Below, piece after piece: positions 1 through 13,081 of a stretch of 64,000 nucleotides of DNA. The notes beneath the pieces are model-generated. The model did no database searches. It was given only the letters and a program-made list of their open reading frames with translations, and was not told where the DNA came from. Each line of letters starts with the position of its first letter. Position 1 is the stretch's first letter. A program made the position numbers and the translations under genes. Source of the DNA: Sipunculus nudus (taxonomy: Eukaryota; Annelida; Sipuncula; Golfingiida; Sipunculidae). Location: contig CM049313.1 in assembly GCA_026874595.1 (NCBI GenBank), forward strand, positions 59,353,159-59,417,158. Reading direction: 5' to 3'.

Positions 1-159
1 ACAGGACCAACATCTTCAACAAGATTGTGGATTGTTAGATGGAAGAAACAATAAATATGTGTCAGTATATGCTGCTAAAAATGGGGGTCTATTCTTAAAG
101 GGGGGGGGCCTACTATGTCTGGGGATACTCTGGCACCTGCCATGCCAGGAAATGTCTAG
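1..159 (+). mobile_element. 3' end of a Helitron copy
   Basis: The window opens inside an element nearly identical to 15032-15200 and 37520-37666. It ends GGGGATACTCTGGCACCTGCCATGCC, spacer, then CTAG|T at 156-160. Hairpin plus CTRR end flanked by T is the Helitron 3' hallmark; here the hairpin is weakened (CATGCC instead of GGTGCC). Confidence 0.75.
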
Positions 160-261
160 TTTATTTAGGGGACATTATATAAATCTGTAATTTGATTTTT
201 TTGCAGAATATAAATAATTGATCTGATTACTTTTGTGTATTAAGAGCAGGGTGTCATATAT

Positions 262-1990
262 AAGCAGGGGCATGTTGAGTCTTGTCATATGACATGTTCC
301 AGGCATAGCCTTGTCATATGACATGGTCAAGGCTGAGTTGTGTCAAGTCATATCATATGACATAGTCAAACTTGAGCCTTGTCATATAACATGGTCTAGG
401 TTAAACCTTGTCACATTACATGGTCCAGGTTAAACCTTGTCACATGACATGGTCCAGGTTGAAGCTTGCACATGACATGATCCAGATTGAGCTTTGTCAT
501 ATGGCATGATCCAGATTGAGTCTTGTCAAGTGACATGATCCAGGTTGGGTATTGTCAAGTGACAAGATCCAGGTTGGGTCTTGTCAAGTGATATGATCCA
601 GCTTGAGTCTTGTCAAGTGACATGATTCAGGATGGGCCTTGTCAAGCGACATGATCCAGGTTGGGTCTTGTCAAGTGACATGATCCAGGTTGGGTCTTGC
701 CAAGCAACATGATCTGGGTTGGGTCTTGTCTAGTGACGTGATCCAGGTTGGGTCTTGTCATGTAACATGATCCAGTTGGGTCTTGTCATGTAACATGATC
801 CAGGGTGGGTCTTGTCATGTAACATGATCTAGGTTGGGTCTTGTCATGTAACATGGTCCATGTTGGGTCTTGTCATGTAACATGATCCAGGTTTGGTCTT
901 GTCAAGCGACATGATCCCACATGGGTCTTGTCAAGCAACATGATCCAGGTTGGGTCTTGTCAAGCAACATGATCTTGGTTGAGTCTTGCCTAGTGACATG
1001 ATCCAGGTTGGGTATTGTCATGTAACATGATTCAGGTTGGGTCTTGTCATGTAACATGATCTAGGTTGGGTCTTGTCATGTAACATGATTCAGGTTGGGT
1101 CTTGTCCTGTAACATGATCTAGGTTGGGTCTCGTCATGTAACGTGATCCAGGTTGAGTCTTGTGAACTAACATGATCCAGGTTTGGTCTTGTCATGTAAT
1201 ATGATCCAGGTTGAGTCTTGTGAACTAACATGATCCAGGTTGGGTCTTGTCAAGTTATATGATCCAGGTTGGGTCTTGTCTAGCTACATGATCCAGGTTG
1301 GGTCTTGTCAAGCGACATGATCCAGGTTGAGTCTTGTGAACTGACATAATCCAGGATGGGTCTTGTCAAGCAACATGATCTGGGTTGGGTCTTGTCTAGT
1401 GACATGATCCAGGTTGGGTCTTGTCATGTAACATGATCTAGGTTGGGTCTTGTCATGTAACATGATCTAGGTTGGGTCTTGTCATGTAACATGATCCAGG
1501 TTGGGTCTTGTCATGTAACATGATCCAGGTTGGGTCTTGTCATGTAACATGATCCAGGTTGGGTCCTGTCATGTAACATGATCCAGGTTGGGTCTTGTCA
1601 TGTAACAGGATCTGGGTTTGGTCTTGTCATGTAACATGATCCAGGTTGGGTATTGTCATGTAACATGATCCAGGTTGGATCTTGTCATGTAACATGATCC
1701 AGCTTGAGTCTTGTCATGTAACATGATCAAGTTTGAGTCTTTTCATGTAACATGATCCAGCCTGAGTCTTGTCATGGAACATGATCCAGGTTGAGTCTTG
1801 TGAACTAACATGATCTAGGTTGGGTCTTGTCAAGTTATATGATCCAGGTTGGGTCTTGTCAAGCTACATGATCCAGGTTGGGTCTTGTCAAGCGACATGA
1901 TCCAGGTTGAGTCTTGTGAACTGACATAATCCAGGTTTGGTCTTGTTAACTGACTTGATCCAGGATGGGTTTTGTCAAATGACATGAACC
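262..1990 (+). repeat. 29-bp minisatellite, about 60 copies
   Basis: The unit is GTTGGGTCTTGTCATGTAAC followed by ATGATCCAG, tandemly repeated with about 10-20% divergence. Sub-variants differ in the middle (CATGTAAC, AAGCGAC, AACTAAC). Units 1211-1350 recur at 1791-1930, an offset of exactly 580 bp or 20 units, showing higher-order duplication. The first few units (262-480) are the most diverged. The array is non-coding. Confidence 0.95.
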
Positions 1991-2320
1991 TGATTAATTC
2001 TGGTCACAATATGGTCCATACCGAAATATGTCAAATGTTCCTTGTTGACCTTGGATAAGACATGAGTTCATGTCAAGCTTGGTGATAAAAGCTTTGTCAT
2101 TTGATTGGTGTTAAACAGGCTAAGACTCAGCAGGATGCAGGGTTTGCTGTATCCTAATGTAATATAGCATACATAATGTTCTGAATGAGTTATTAAAAAA
2201 TCATTATTGTTGCAGATTACTCAATATTCCAGAAGACTGACTGGATGAGCAATTATTTATATTCCAATCAACATATTTATTGGAAACAAAATACTTCACA
2301 TTGGTTCTCTTGCAGTTATT

Positions 2321-2370
2321 TGCACTAATTATCACCCACACTAACAACTATAAATAGCAGCTGACTCCAT
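2321..2370. repeat. 50-bp direct repeat, copy 1
   Basis: It begins TGCACTAATTATCACCCACA and ends CTGACTCCAT; copy 2 at 3591-3640 differs at one base (2360 G, 3630 A). It includes CTATAAATAG, which fits a MEF2-type site and also looks like a TATA box. Confidence 0.9.
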
Positions 2371-3590
2371 GCTTGATGAAGCCGGGGAGGCGTCATCCAG
2401 GGGCAGATGGGACCAGCAGCCACAGGAGAGGGAGGCTTGTAGTGAGAGATCGTTATGAGTGTTAATTGGTTAATGTTAATTAAGAGTTGGCTCAGTGGCA
2501 GGAAACTGTCAGCACAGCCATAAGCTGCCTGGATCATACGTCTTGCCTCCATGATTGACTCCTCAATGTCATAACCATCAGATCATATCATGCATCGCAT
2601 CTCAGTACTTACTTACTCAGCTTATTCCAATATCTGATGATTAGTTATAAACTTAAGATAATCCCTTGAACCTGTAATAAAAACAGGCCAGAAAATGCTG
2701 ATCCCATGCCACATAGGCTGTTTGTTTGCTTGTTTTTATGTGCATGTTTAAAATATGTTGGAGCCCACCAAAATAAACCAAATACATTCAACAAGGACAT
2801 CAGATGAACAAGAGCTTTGGAAATAAGGGTTTGCAGCTAGTGATCTTTCAGCTTGTACATGTATTCAACGTACCACAATAAGCTACATGGATTTTCTATT
2901 TGTCAACATGTTCACTGTTTACTTACAGCTGGTAGATAAACACAGTCATATGTCTGTCACAGAGGCGTTATAAGAAGCTTTCATAGCTGGAATTACCTGA
3001 AGTGCATTAATATGTTTGCATAGTAAACCAGAAATTACATAAATTCTGCAGATAAGGCAGGTGAGTACCTGGCTTTAATCAACATAGGTTATTTATACTA
3101 CAACTTAGTGCAATGATAATGAAATCATGAAATTCAGAGCTCCCTCTTTATGATGTGAGAGAAACTGTTTATCATAATATTTTTGTTGAATGCTGATATT
3201 TTGTTTCAGTTTACAAATTTTATACAGTGCAACTATAGAAAAAACCTCTTGTGCAATACATATGCCACCTTTGTATCTGTGTTTTCCTTTCATTTTCAAT
3301 AAATAAGCATGAAAGTAAAGATTAAAACTGAATTTTTGAAAACAAACAAAGTATTGGAGGTTAACCTGGTTTCAGCCAGAGTTTGAAAATAATTTCATGA
3401 TATAAAGGCTTCATGATCATGTGTAAGAGTAGCTGGTTCATAAATATTTATGTAGACTATTAAATATCATTAGCATATTACCCATTCTTGTGCTGGGACA
3501 GGTCTGCTTGCCTTCATGTGGGATGGATTCACCATGGGGCATGTTTGATCCAGCTGGATACACTGGCATAGTTTATAATAGATGACACTT

Positions 3591-3640
3591 TGCACTAATT
3601 ATCACCCACACTAACAACTATAAATAGCAACTGACTCCAT
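3591..3640. repeat. 50-bp direct repeat, copy 2
   Basis: This is the second copy of the 2321-2370 sequence, 1,270 bp downstream in the same orientation. The flanks are unrelated, so the duplication is sharply bounded. Confidence 0.9.
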
Positions 3641-3861
3641 CATATCACAGCCCTTTCTAAAAAAATGGTAAATTCCTCAGGATTTATTGGGAAATATGAG
3701 AAATGAACCCCCTTAGGACACACTTTGCATGGTTCTTGATAGTTCAAGACCACAATGTTCATTTCTGAGGTTGGTCACAGAGGAGTTGTGTGACAGTGGT
3801 TGATCGCCTCCACTGTCAGTTATGATGTAGATAATTTGAAAATAACATCAACTGAATTGTA

Positions 3862-4612
3862 AAATGTAGCATGTGGCATTAAGAGCCTGCAGAAACTGCT
3901 GAGGCCAACTTTGTGAAATGTAGCATGTGGCATTTAGAGCCTGCAGAAACTGCTGAGGCCAACTTTGTGAAATGTAGCATGTGGTATTTAGAGCCTGCAG
4001 AAACTGCTGAGGCCAACTTTGTGAAATGTAGCATGTGGCATTTAGAGCCTGCAGAAACTGCTGAGGCCAACTTTGTGAAATGTAGCATGTGACATTTAGA
4101 GCCTGCAGAAACTGCTGAGGCCAACTTTGTGAAATGTAGCATGTGGCATTTAGAGCCTGCAGAAACTGCTGAGGCCAACTTTGTGAAATGTAGCATGTGG
4201 CATTAAGAGCCTGCAGAAACTGCTGAGGCCAACTTTGTGAAATGTAGCATGTGGCATTTAGAGCCTGCAGAAACTGCTGAGGCCAACTTTGTGGAATGTA
4301 GCATGTGGCATTTAGAGCCTGCAGAAACTGCTGAGGCCAACTTTGTGAAATGTAGCATGTGGCATTTAGAGCCTGCAAAAACTGCTGAGGCCAACTTTGT
4401 GAAATGTAGCATGTGGCATTTAGAGCCTGCAGAAACTGCTGAGGCCAACTTTGTGAAATGTAGCATGTGGCATTTAGAGCCTGCAGAAACTGCTGAGGCC
4501 AACTTTGTGAAATGTAGCATGTGGCATTTAGAGCCTGCAGGAACTGCTGAGGCCACCTTTGTGAAATGTAGCATGTGGTATTTAGAGCCTGCAGAAACCG
4601 CTGAGGCCAACT
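3862..4612. repeat. 54-bp satellite, about 14 copies
   Basis: The unit starts AAATGTAGCATGTGGCATTT and continues AGAGCCTGCAGAAACTGCTG; copies are nearly identical, differing by single bases. Since 54 is a multiple of three, long ORFs are open on both strands (for example the full array on the minus strand). They have no start context, splice signals or known domain and are repeat artefacts. Confidence 0.95.
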
Positions 4613-7600
4613 TATATACTTATATACTAGTAAAATGTATGCTTCCAGTTGCAACCACTTTTGTTTGTAATAGCTTGTAGTATTGTACAGTATATCTGTT
4701 AACACATACATGCTGCATTTGAACTATAAATTATATCATTTATTATATTATTTTTAAAAACAATGATTATAACCTATTCAAGCAGTAACCAGTGAAAAGT
4801 ATATTTATGATAGAAGACTTGAAGTCTTGCTGTGGTAAAATTGACTTAACAGGTTCCAGGAAATAAAAATTCTTAGACAGCAAATGACATGCCGGTAAAT
4901 CCTTCAGAAAGTATTACTGATAAGGACATCTTTTTTTATGAATGTGTATATTGTAACGAGAAGAACTGATATTTATGAGTTGATTAATTTAAACCATTGT
5001 TCTTTGGACAATAGTTATGAAGATAAATGATCAATGAATATATTCACAGGTCGAGTACATTTTTCTGCTACCTCTGCTTAAAAGCAAACTCCCATCATAA
5101 AGTCACTTACAGGGGCTGCCTGTGGAGAATACTAAAGACTTAAATCTGTACAAGGGGTGAGAGGGTGATAAGAAGCCCAGTAGTACTCGAAGAACAGCGT
5201 TATGGCCAGGCATTGGTAACTTTTCTATCTCTGGTAGATAAGAAATCCCATTGTATGCAGCAGAGCGACAGCCCTGGGGGAATTGTGTATGACTTGAATA
5301 GATGATACAGTGCTTGGCATGCTCTGTGGCTGGTTTTTGGAAAAAAGGTTTGGATGGTGCAGTTTTATTTACATAACATTAGGCCCCACTGGATGCAACA
5401 GTCACAAGAAGGAGAGTGGATTTTAAACTGAGCTGACCTGCATTTTAACTAAGCTATAGCTACATACCAGTAGATTTCAAGCTGAGCTGATATATTTTCT
5501 GTGGTAAAATTGCACCAAGTCATCTAAAGCTCAGCTTACTGGATCTGATAAGCTTGAGCTATATACACTATACACTGGCTATATACAGGATCATGAGCTG
5601 TGTTGACCTGTCTGTATAAGCTATAAATATAATTCCATAAATATGCTAGTTAGAACTGCTTACTCAAACTTCATTGTTAAGTTTTGTCTTTATGCAGATT
5701 CTGACAGAAAAAATCAGCTTAAAAATAAACTGTGGCTTCATTCTCTCAGAGACCTAATCAGATTTGACCTGTTTATAAGCTGAAGTTATGCCCCAAAAAA
5801 TTTTCACTGTTTTATTCTTTTATTCGACACATATCAAGTAAATATATTCTTTGTACCTTTAATAAAAATAAGCCAAAGAGACTATCAGATGATGTGGTGC
5901 ACATGTTGTCAGTTTTGGTAAAATATCCATGTGCTGATGATGTATGGGGTCCATGAAAATTGCCACTGATCACAATCCAAACATGACCAATGACTACATC
6001 TGGCCACATCAGATGAGGCAGAGTTTTGCAGATGACTAAAGACGGCTTCTCATGCTCTTCCCAGCAAGAATAATACATTGACGGTACAAGTTAGGATTGT
6101 GATAGTTCATTTCCCCTTTCAGAGTGTCCATGATGTACATGGTCTTAGTAATCATTAGTGCAAGCATACCCATGAGTGTAATTTACCTGAAACATGGAAC
6201 TGGAGCTGGCTCATCCAAAATTCTCAAGTTGTTAGATTTTTCAAGGCCGAAATAGTGACCTTTTTAACTTGACTTGTACAGATTTCCCCAGGGTTTCATT
6301 GTAATGCTGCGGCATCCCAGTTTCTCCTTCAGTTTTTCTGTGTTTAATTAATATCCACCCCCATGGGTACATAATGACAGACCTGTTATTTTCACCCATA
6401 TCTTGTTCTTTTGGTCTGTCAGAGGGTTTCTTGGTTACTGGTCTGTGAATTGAATTAAGCAGTATTTCATAGAAAGCCACACCTGCCTGGCAGTGACAGT
6501 TTGTTAGATTGTTAAATTCTTGAATTAACATGATCTTGAAATGAATGAATTTTTGCCAGTTATCATGTTAAAATGAATAGCCACTGATTGTTCCATCTAC
6601 CAAAATATCTTTTGTGCTGTGATGGTGGTTCAGATAAGTTAGTTTATTACATAAGTTGATACATGTATATATATTATTTATGATTGAAATGATTTTTGTG
6701 TATAGAAGTCAGTGCTTAACATTTGTTTGTTTTAAGAAATTTGAACCATGAACTGTAGTTTGCACTGAGTATTAAATTAGGACGAAGTCAGTCAAATGAC
6801 AATTGATGATAGGTTACCATGAAACAATCTGGATTTCAAGGTTTCTATGTGAAAAGATGGCAGTTATAAAGCATAATAGTAACAGGCTTCTGTGATCTCA
6901 AAGCCTCGAGGTGATGAGTTAGACTCTCGGATGAGGACAGTGACATTGTTCACATTCGTCAGTACCAAGGGTGAGTGCTCAGGGAAGGCTGTGCCTGACA
7001 GCTGTGTAACACTCACAAAAGAGTGCTTATTTGGAGGGTACCTCAATGTTATGACCTGGCTATGAGGGTTATATTACACAAACATGATATACATTGGGCC
7101 TGTGTGACAGTGATCCTGTGCTGCCACTTGTTACCTGGTCCTAAATTGAAATGGATCTCTGCATATACATCCATGTATATACTTCGGATAAGCATCAAAT
7201 AAGATCTAGACAAAAAAAAGCACCATAAGGTAAAAAAAAATTAAAGGTAGGTTTCACTGGCACCGCGAATGTCAATTTTAACCCCCCAAATCAAAATTTT
7301 TATTTTGATTTTCAATAAACACCTATTTTGAGTTCCAGCCGCTCATACACTTCTTGCAAGAATACAAATAATACAATTTTGATCAGATTTCCTTTGTTAT
7401 GTAGTGCTTTTACCTGTTTAGCAAAACAATTCTGTTGTTATCAAGTTTTTCCCTGATCATATGGCATTTAAAAAAAAATTCCCCTGGCCTACTGATACCT
7501 GAAAAAAGTGCCTGGGAGCCCAACCTTTTTTTTAGGCCTTAAGCAGTTATTAATTTAAGGAAAAATCTACTCTGTCAGATAAAACTTCAACTGGTAGGGT

Positions 7601-8975
7601 TCTTGGTAGAAACTGTACTTGAACCTGGGACTTCAAGTTGCAGGGTGTTTCATTGAACAGTATTCAGCACATGCACGTTCTAATTTTGATATTTCCTGTA
7701 ATTAGATGGACATGAAACGTAGGGCAACCAGGACATGTCTCATCAAAAGTATCCCATGCTCTTCATCTCTGTACAGGGAGTGACAGAACAAGAACTGGCT
7801 TCCTGGTGGGTTGCCATGGTAACTGGGAGATGGGAGGAGGTTGATCCAGGCCAAGTCAGTCGGTGAAGGAGTGTGGGACATGATTTTAGCCTTGTTTAAC
7901 CATCTTCTTCATGAAGCACCAGCTGATATCCTTCAGATTCCCTAATATAGAAATTTAAACCTGTGCCTGGTTCAGGATTAAATGTGGCATTACAAATCCC
8001 AAGGGATATTCTGGTGTCACAGTCAACTGGCATTACTGTGTTAATTATGGTGACATTGTGTGGGAGTTCTTCTGCAGGATCAAATGTTTAATTACCTTTC
8101 AATTAAAGAGCATTTTCCTGGCACACAGGTCATTCACACACATAAGGCAAGGCATTACCTGTGAATGATTTGTCCATTGTCTCCTAGTAAAGATGTTCAT
8201 TGAGGGAGGAAGAGGGAGTGAAATATTAGATATATGTCAGTATAGTTGTCAGTCAGGCTGTGAATTAGCAGTGGGTCAGTGTCTGTCATCCTTCTGTCTG
8301 GCCAGGTGGCTGTCCATTAGGAAGGCACAAATCATAACTGTAAGACCTAGAGAGTATTTGCTTAGCATCCTGACAAGTCCTGATTAAATCTCATTGGGAA
8401 CCAAAAATTAGGTTACATTGGCCTTTATTATGCAAGCTACATGGTGAAAACATGTTTAAGATCAGAGTGAAAGTCATATCATAACACAGTGGATATTTTA
8501 TAACATAAATTTCACACTTTATTTCATCTAATTTTCTGAAGGAAGGACCCTTTAAAAATAGTTTTCATAAATGGTGATTTTTATACTTTCATAATCAGGG
8601 AATCAGTCAGTTAAATAGCATTTCCCTTACATAGTTCATAGTAAATTCAGACATAAGGCAAGGCATTACCTGTTACAATCAGGAAGCATTTGACACGGGG
8701 ATGTTTGAGGTGAAATTCATCAATAACAATCAGTTTAACAATTGCCATCCATCCTGTTGCATTGATTGCATGGCAAACAGCTAGTAATCTTGACATTAGG
8801 CTACTAATGATGAATTAACACAAAAAATATAGATGTGATCTGAAAACAAAAGTGAAAATCTGTCTCTGTTGTAAAGTCTTATCCTGTGTTACATGTAAGC
8901 CATGCTTGTATTCATGTGGCCAGAAATTCAACAGACATTGACAGGTATTTACCAATATGCTGAGTTGCAACACAG
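4613..8975. other. Intronic/upstream sequence, no gene seen
   Basis: AT-rich sequence with no recognisable exon, RNA gene or complete element. A 22-bp string (ACATAAGGCAAGGCATTACC...) occurs at about 8140 and again at about 8651. The ORFs are all under 100 codons and unrecognised. Confidence 0.5.
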
Positions 8976-9906
8976 TTTTTAGCTCAGCTGACTTTCAGTC
9001 ATGCTGGGCTATAGCGATGGCTCTTTGTCCGGCGTTCTTCCGTCTGTCCGTCCGGCCAGCCTTCCGTCCGTTAGCAGGGCACAAATCGTAACCGTAGGGG
9101 TTAGGGCCATGAACCCTATGCAGTCTTAGAGGTTCTAAAAAGATCTCCTTGCAAACCTGAAATTAGGTCACTGCGACCTATATTCTCGAAGTTATGGGGT
9201 GTGTTTGCACCCCCCAGAAATACTTCTTTTAGCCAAAATTTTCATCCAAAACCTTCCATCTTTCACATACAGCTCACCTACCAACAGGGGAAGAATCATA
9301 ATTATTTTGAGGTCACAAGGTCAAAAGTCAAGGTCACAGAACCAACTTCTTTGAAAGCCTCAGGATGCATTTTAAGCCAAACCTTTCATCCCAATTCTTT
9401 GATCTTTCACATATAGCTCACCTACTAAGTGGGAGAAGAATCCTATAGATGTTGAGGTCACAAGGTCAAAGGTCAGGGTCACAGGATCCACTTCTTTGAA
9501 AAGGTTGTGGACACATTTCAAGCTAGACCTTTCATTCCAAACCTTTCAGCACTGATATCGCTTCTCTGCAAACAGGGGAAAAGACCTGTTGATTTTGAGG
9601 TCAAAGGTCAAGTTCACAGCACCCTCTTCTTGCGTGGAGTCATTTTAAGGCAAACTTTTCAATCTATACTTTCCATCTGTCATATATGGCTTGCCTACTA
9701 ATAGGAGAAGAAGCCTATAACTGTTGAGTTCAAAAGGTCAAAGGTAAAGGTCACAATATTGTTCTAAATGCTTGTGAACATATTTCAAATGAAACTGTTC
9801 AACCCAAACCTTCAGTCTTTCACATATGCCACATCTATGCATCACTGAATTTGATTCAAACTTCATATTTATGGGTCTTTTTGCATGAAGAAATAACTAA
9901 TTGTAT

Positions 9907-11751
9907 TCGCCAAAACAGAGTTTTGCGGATACTATGTTTTCAGCTGGCCGCCGCCGCAGCCGCCGCCCCCGCCGCCGCCGCCGCCGCCGCGGCCGCGTAG
10001 GTGTCCGGAGAACTCCTCCGTAACCGCTGGGCGGAATTTTCCGAAACCCGGGATTATGTTCGGGTCACATGTGAACTGCTGCGCCCCGATTTTGTTTTGA
10101 CCTCTGACCTTTGCTTTGCGCTCTGCGTCCGTTTGTGCGTCTGTTTCCACACATAAACCCACATATCTCGGGAACCGTTTGACCGATCAGGAAAATTTTT
10201 TTGCACAAATGTAGCCCTCGGAGAGCTTTATAACATACACCAAAAATGGTGGCGCCACCTGCAACCATGTTTGCACAGTGTCCATCTGTTCGTCTGCCTT
10301 GGGTTAAAATCACTCATATCTCTGCAGTGACTTGACTAATTCACCTGAAATTTGGCATACTTAAACATCCTGGATAGCTTTTCTGATTTTATGACAGGTG
10401 GCGCCACCTACATTCACGTTTACGCTGCAGACATCCAAGCTCATATCTCGGGAACCGTTTGACTGATCAGGAAAATTCTTTTGCACAAATGTAGCCCTTG
10501 GAGAGCTTTATAACATACACCAAAAATGGTGGCGCCACCTGCAACCATGTTTGCACAGTGTCCATTTGTTTATCTGCCTTGGGTTAAAATCACTCATATC
10601 TCTGCAGTGACTTGACTAATTCACCTGAAATTTGGCATGCGTATACATCCTGGATAGCTTTTCTGATTTTGTGACAGGTGGCGCCACCTACATTCACGTT
10701 TAAGCTGCAGACATCCAAGCTCATAACTCGGGAACCGTTTGACGGATCAGGAAAATTCTTTTGCACAAATGTAGCCCTTGGAGAGCTTTATAACATACAC
10801 CAAAAATGGTGGTGCAACCTGCAACCATGTTTGCACAGTGTCCATCTGTTTGTCTGCCTTGGGTTAAAATCACTCATATCTCTGCAGTGACTTGACTAAT
10901 TCACCTGAAATTTGGCATGCGTATACATCCTGGATAGTTTTTCTGATTTTATGACAGGTGGCGCCACCTACATTCACGTTTACGCTGCAGACATCCAAGC
11001 TCATATCTCCGGAACCGTTTGACCGATCAGGAAAATTTTTTTGCACAAATGTAGCCCTTGGAGAGCTTTATAACATACACCGAAAATGGTGGCACCCCCT
11101 GCAACCATGTTTGCACAGTGTCCATCTGTTCGTCTGCCTTGGGTTTAAATCACTCATATCTCTGCAGTGGTTTGACTAATTCACCTGAAATTCGGCATGC
11201 TTATACATCCTGGATAGCTTTTCTGATTTTATGACAGGTGGCGCCACCTACAATCAAGTTTACGCTGCAGACATCCAAGCTCATATCTAGGGAACCGTTT
11301 GACCGATTGGGCCAAAATTTTGCATGTGTATAAATCTCACATAGCTCTTTATCATACGCAAAACTGGTGGCGCCACCTGCAGCCATGTTTGCACAGCTCC
11401 CATCTGTTTGTCTGCCATGGGATAAAATCACTCATATCTCGGCAGTGGTTTGACATATCTGCCTAAAATTTTGCAAGTTTATACATCCTTGACAGCTCTC
11501 TTGATTTTATGACAGGTGGCGCCACCTGCATTCTAGTTTATGCAGCAGATATCCAAGCTCATATCTTGGGAACTGTTTGACCGATTGGGCCAAAGTTTTG
11601 CATGTGTAGAGCTTTCTGGATTTTTTGGTAGGTAGCGCAACCTACATACACAATTTGGCTGCAGACATCCATGCTAATATGCAACACTTCACCCGTTCCA
11701 CTCTGATTTAGGCGGATACAAGTAGTCGCTTGTCGACTACCCGTATTCTAG
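9907..11751 (+). mobile_element. Non-autonomous Helitron with 280-bp tandem units
   Basis: The 3' end is canonical: stem GTAGTCG, loop CTTGT, stem CGACTAC (11722-11740), seven bases, then CTAG (11748-11751) before T. The 5' end is TCGCCAAAACAGAGTTTTGC, but the preceding base is T rather than the expected A, so the start is uncertain by a base or two. A GC-rich CCGCCG tract at 9950-9990 lies near the 5' end. The body is about five tandem units of about 280 bp, each with GGAACCGTTTGACCGATCAG and GGTGGCGCCACC. Confidence 0.75.
10160..11640 (+). repeat. 280-bp tandem repeat inside the Helitron
   Basis: Successive GGTGGCGCCACCTGCAACC segments fall about 280 bp apart (near 10249, 10529, 10809 and 11089), and a diverged shorter unit follows. 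Each unit carries two copies of a GGTGGCGCCACC palindrome. The short ORFs across it are repeat artefacts. Confidence 0.85.
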
Positions 11752-13081
11752 TTGATTTTGAGGTCAGCTGGTCAGGAGGTTAAAGGTTGCAGGTCTAAGT
11801 TATTCACTCATTGGTTGCCAAGTAATTACACCCGGCCAGATGTAAGTGGTAAGTAGTTACCCATCATTTAGAAAGAATCCAGTTGATATGTGGGCAAAAG
11901 GCCAAGGTCATAGGTCAGGGATGTTCACAATAACTTATTTTGTAGACCATCTCTATTTTTCTTGTTTTCTTGTATATATAACCATGGCACTCACAACTGG
12001 TACATCTCACTATGAGCCCATAATTGTCAGTGACACTTGTGATATATGACTCCCTTTTGTATCAGCTCATGGAGTGATAAGGATATATCATTAGTGCATA
12101 ACAAAAACACTGTTGCTGGAATGCTTTGGCCAGGCATTAAGTCTATGAGAGTTAAGTGTTAAGGTTTAGCTACTGATTTATAAAATGATGGGAACATTTT
12201 GCAGTTTATATCATGGAATCATAGCAATAAACTTAGTTTTCTAGATATCTGAATATTATTATACAAATCATCAGATATACCAGCAAGTGTTTGTTCTGAT
12301 AATATGTGGGTCTTTACCTGGATTTAGGATGGCTTTATTTGATTACAAGACTCTTTTCTTTTAGGTTTTGCAGTTTACCTACCCTGCTGACCCCATTGAA
12401 TAGTAAGCTGATAATTAAAACAAATTGGACTTGCACTTTTTACATTTGCATGTTCATAAATCTGATATGAGAGCTCTCCAACCTGATCATGCCTTTTGAA
12501 TTGTTTTAGACATTCATAACTGTTACATTCTTTGAAGCTATTGCTACAAGTTTAGTGTCTTATTGGAGGATGTGTGATATCAAATGTCAGACTTGTCAGA
12601 AAACCATTATGTCTGCCAGGTAGCCATTTCAGAAATCCTTTTGCCAGGGCAGTTTCTGTGATTTTTTTATGATGTTTGGTCCCTTTTAGAGGATGTTTGT
12701 TGTTCAATTTCCGACCTGTCAGAAATCCAATATGGCCACCAGGAAGCCATCTTTAAATTCCTTTAGAACATATTATCTCAAGAACTATTAAAGTGAATGC
12801 AGTGGGATGTATATTAATGTTGCATTGGGTCAAAGATTTCTTAATAAATATGACCATAATTTATGAAAGCTCAGTACAGTTGACTTGTATTGAATAAAAA
12901 TTAATATGGAAGCACCCGTTTCACAATAATTCTTGCATGGATTTCCCTGATCTTTTGCTATATTTTGATCTTAAGTGTGGCCTGTGTGGTATTCCTTTTG
13001 AGACTGACAGGTATCGAGCAAGCTGTGGGATTAGTTCCTGATAGCTCAACAACCATCCATTTTGCCTCGGACCATCATTGT

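Larger units (their letters stand above)
1991..3860. other. Intronic/upstream sequence, no gene seen
   Basis: This is unique-looking AT-rich sequence. Its only structure is a 50-bp direct duplication with one mismatch (2321-2370 and 3591-3640) that contains CTATAAATAG. The short minus-strand ORFs have no recognisable product. Confidence 0.6.

Noticed and set aside
262-1990. CRISPR-like regular repeats
   Set aside because: The units are contiguous and diverged with no unique spacers, and the window is clearly animal nuclear DNA.
3848-4711. 287-codon minus-strand ORF with SWPQQFLQALNATCYIS repeats
   Set aside because: A by-product of the 54-bp satellite, whose unit length is a multiple of three. 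The opposite strand is also open, as expected for repeat artefacts.
9950-9990. CpG island or promoter suggested by the CCGCCG tract
   Set aside because: It is a short GC-rich tract at the 5' part of a Helitron; a related tract at 35639 occurs in another Helitron copy, so it is element sequence.
10065-11431. Short ORFs with GRQTDGSCANM-type repeats on both strands
   Set aside because: They are shadows of the 280-bp tandem units of a non-autonomous Helitron; they hold no Rep or helicase motif.
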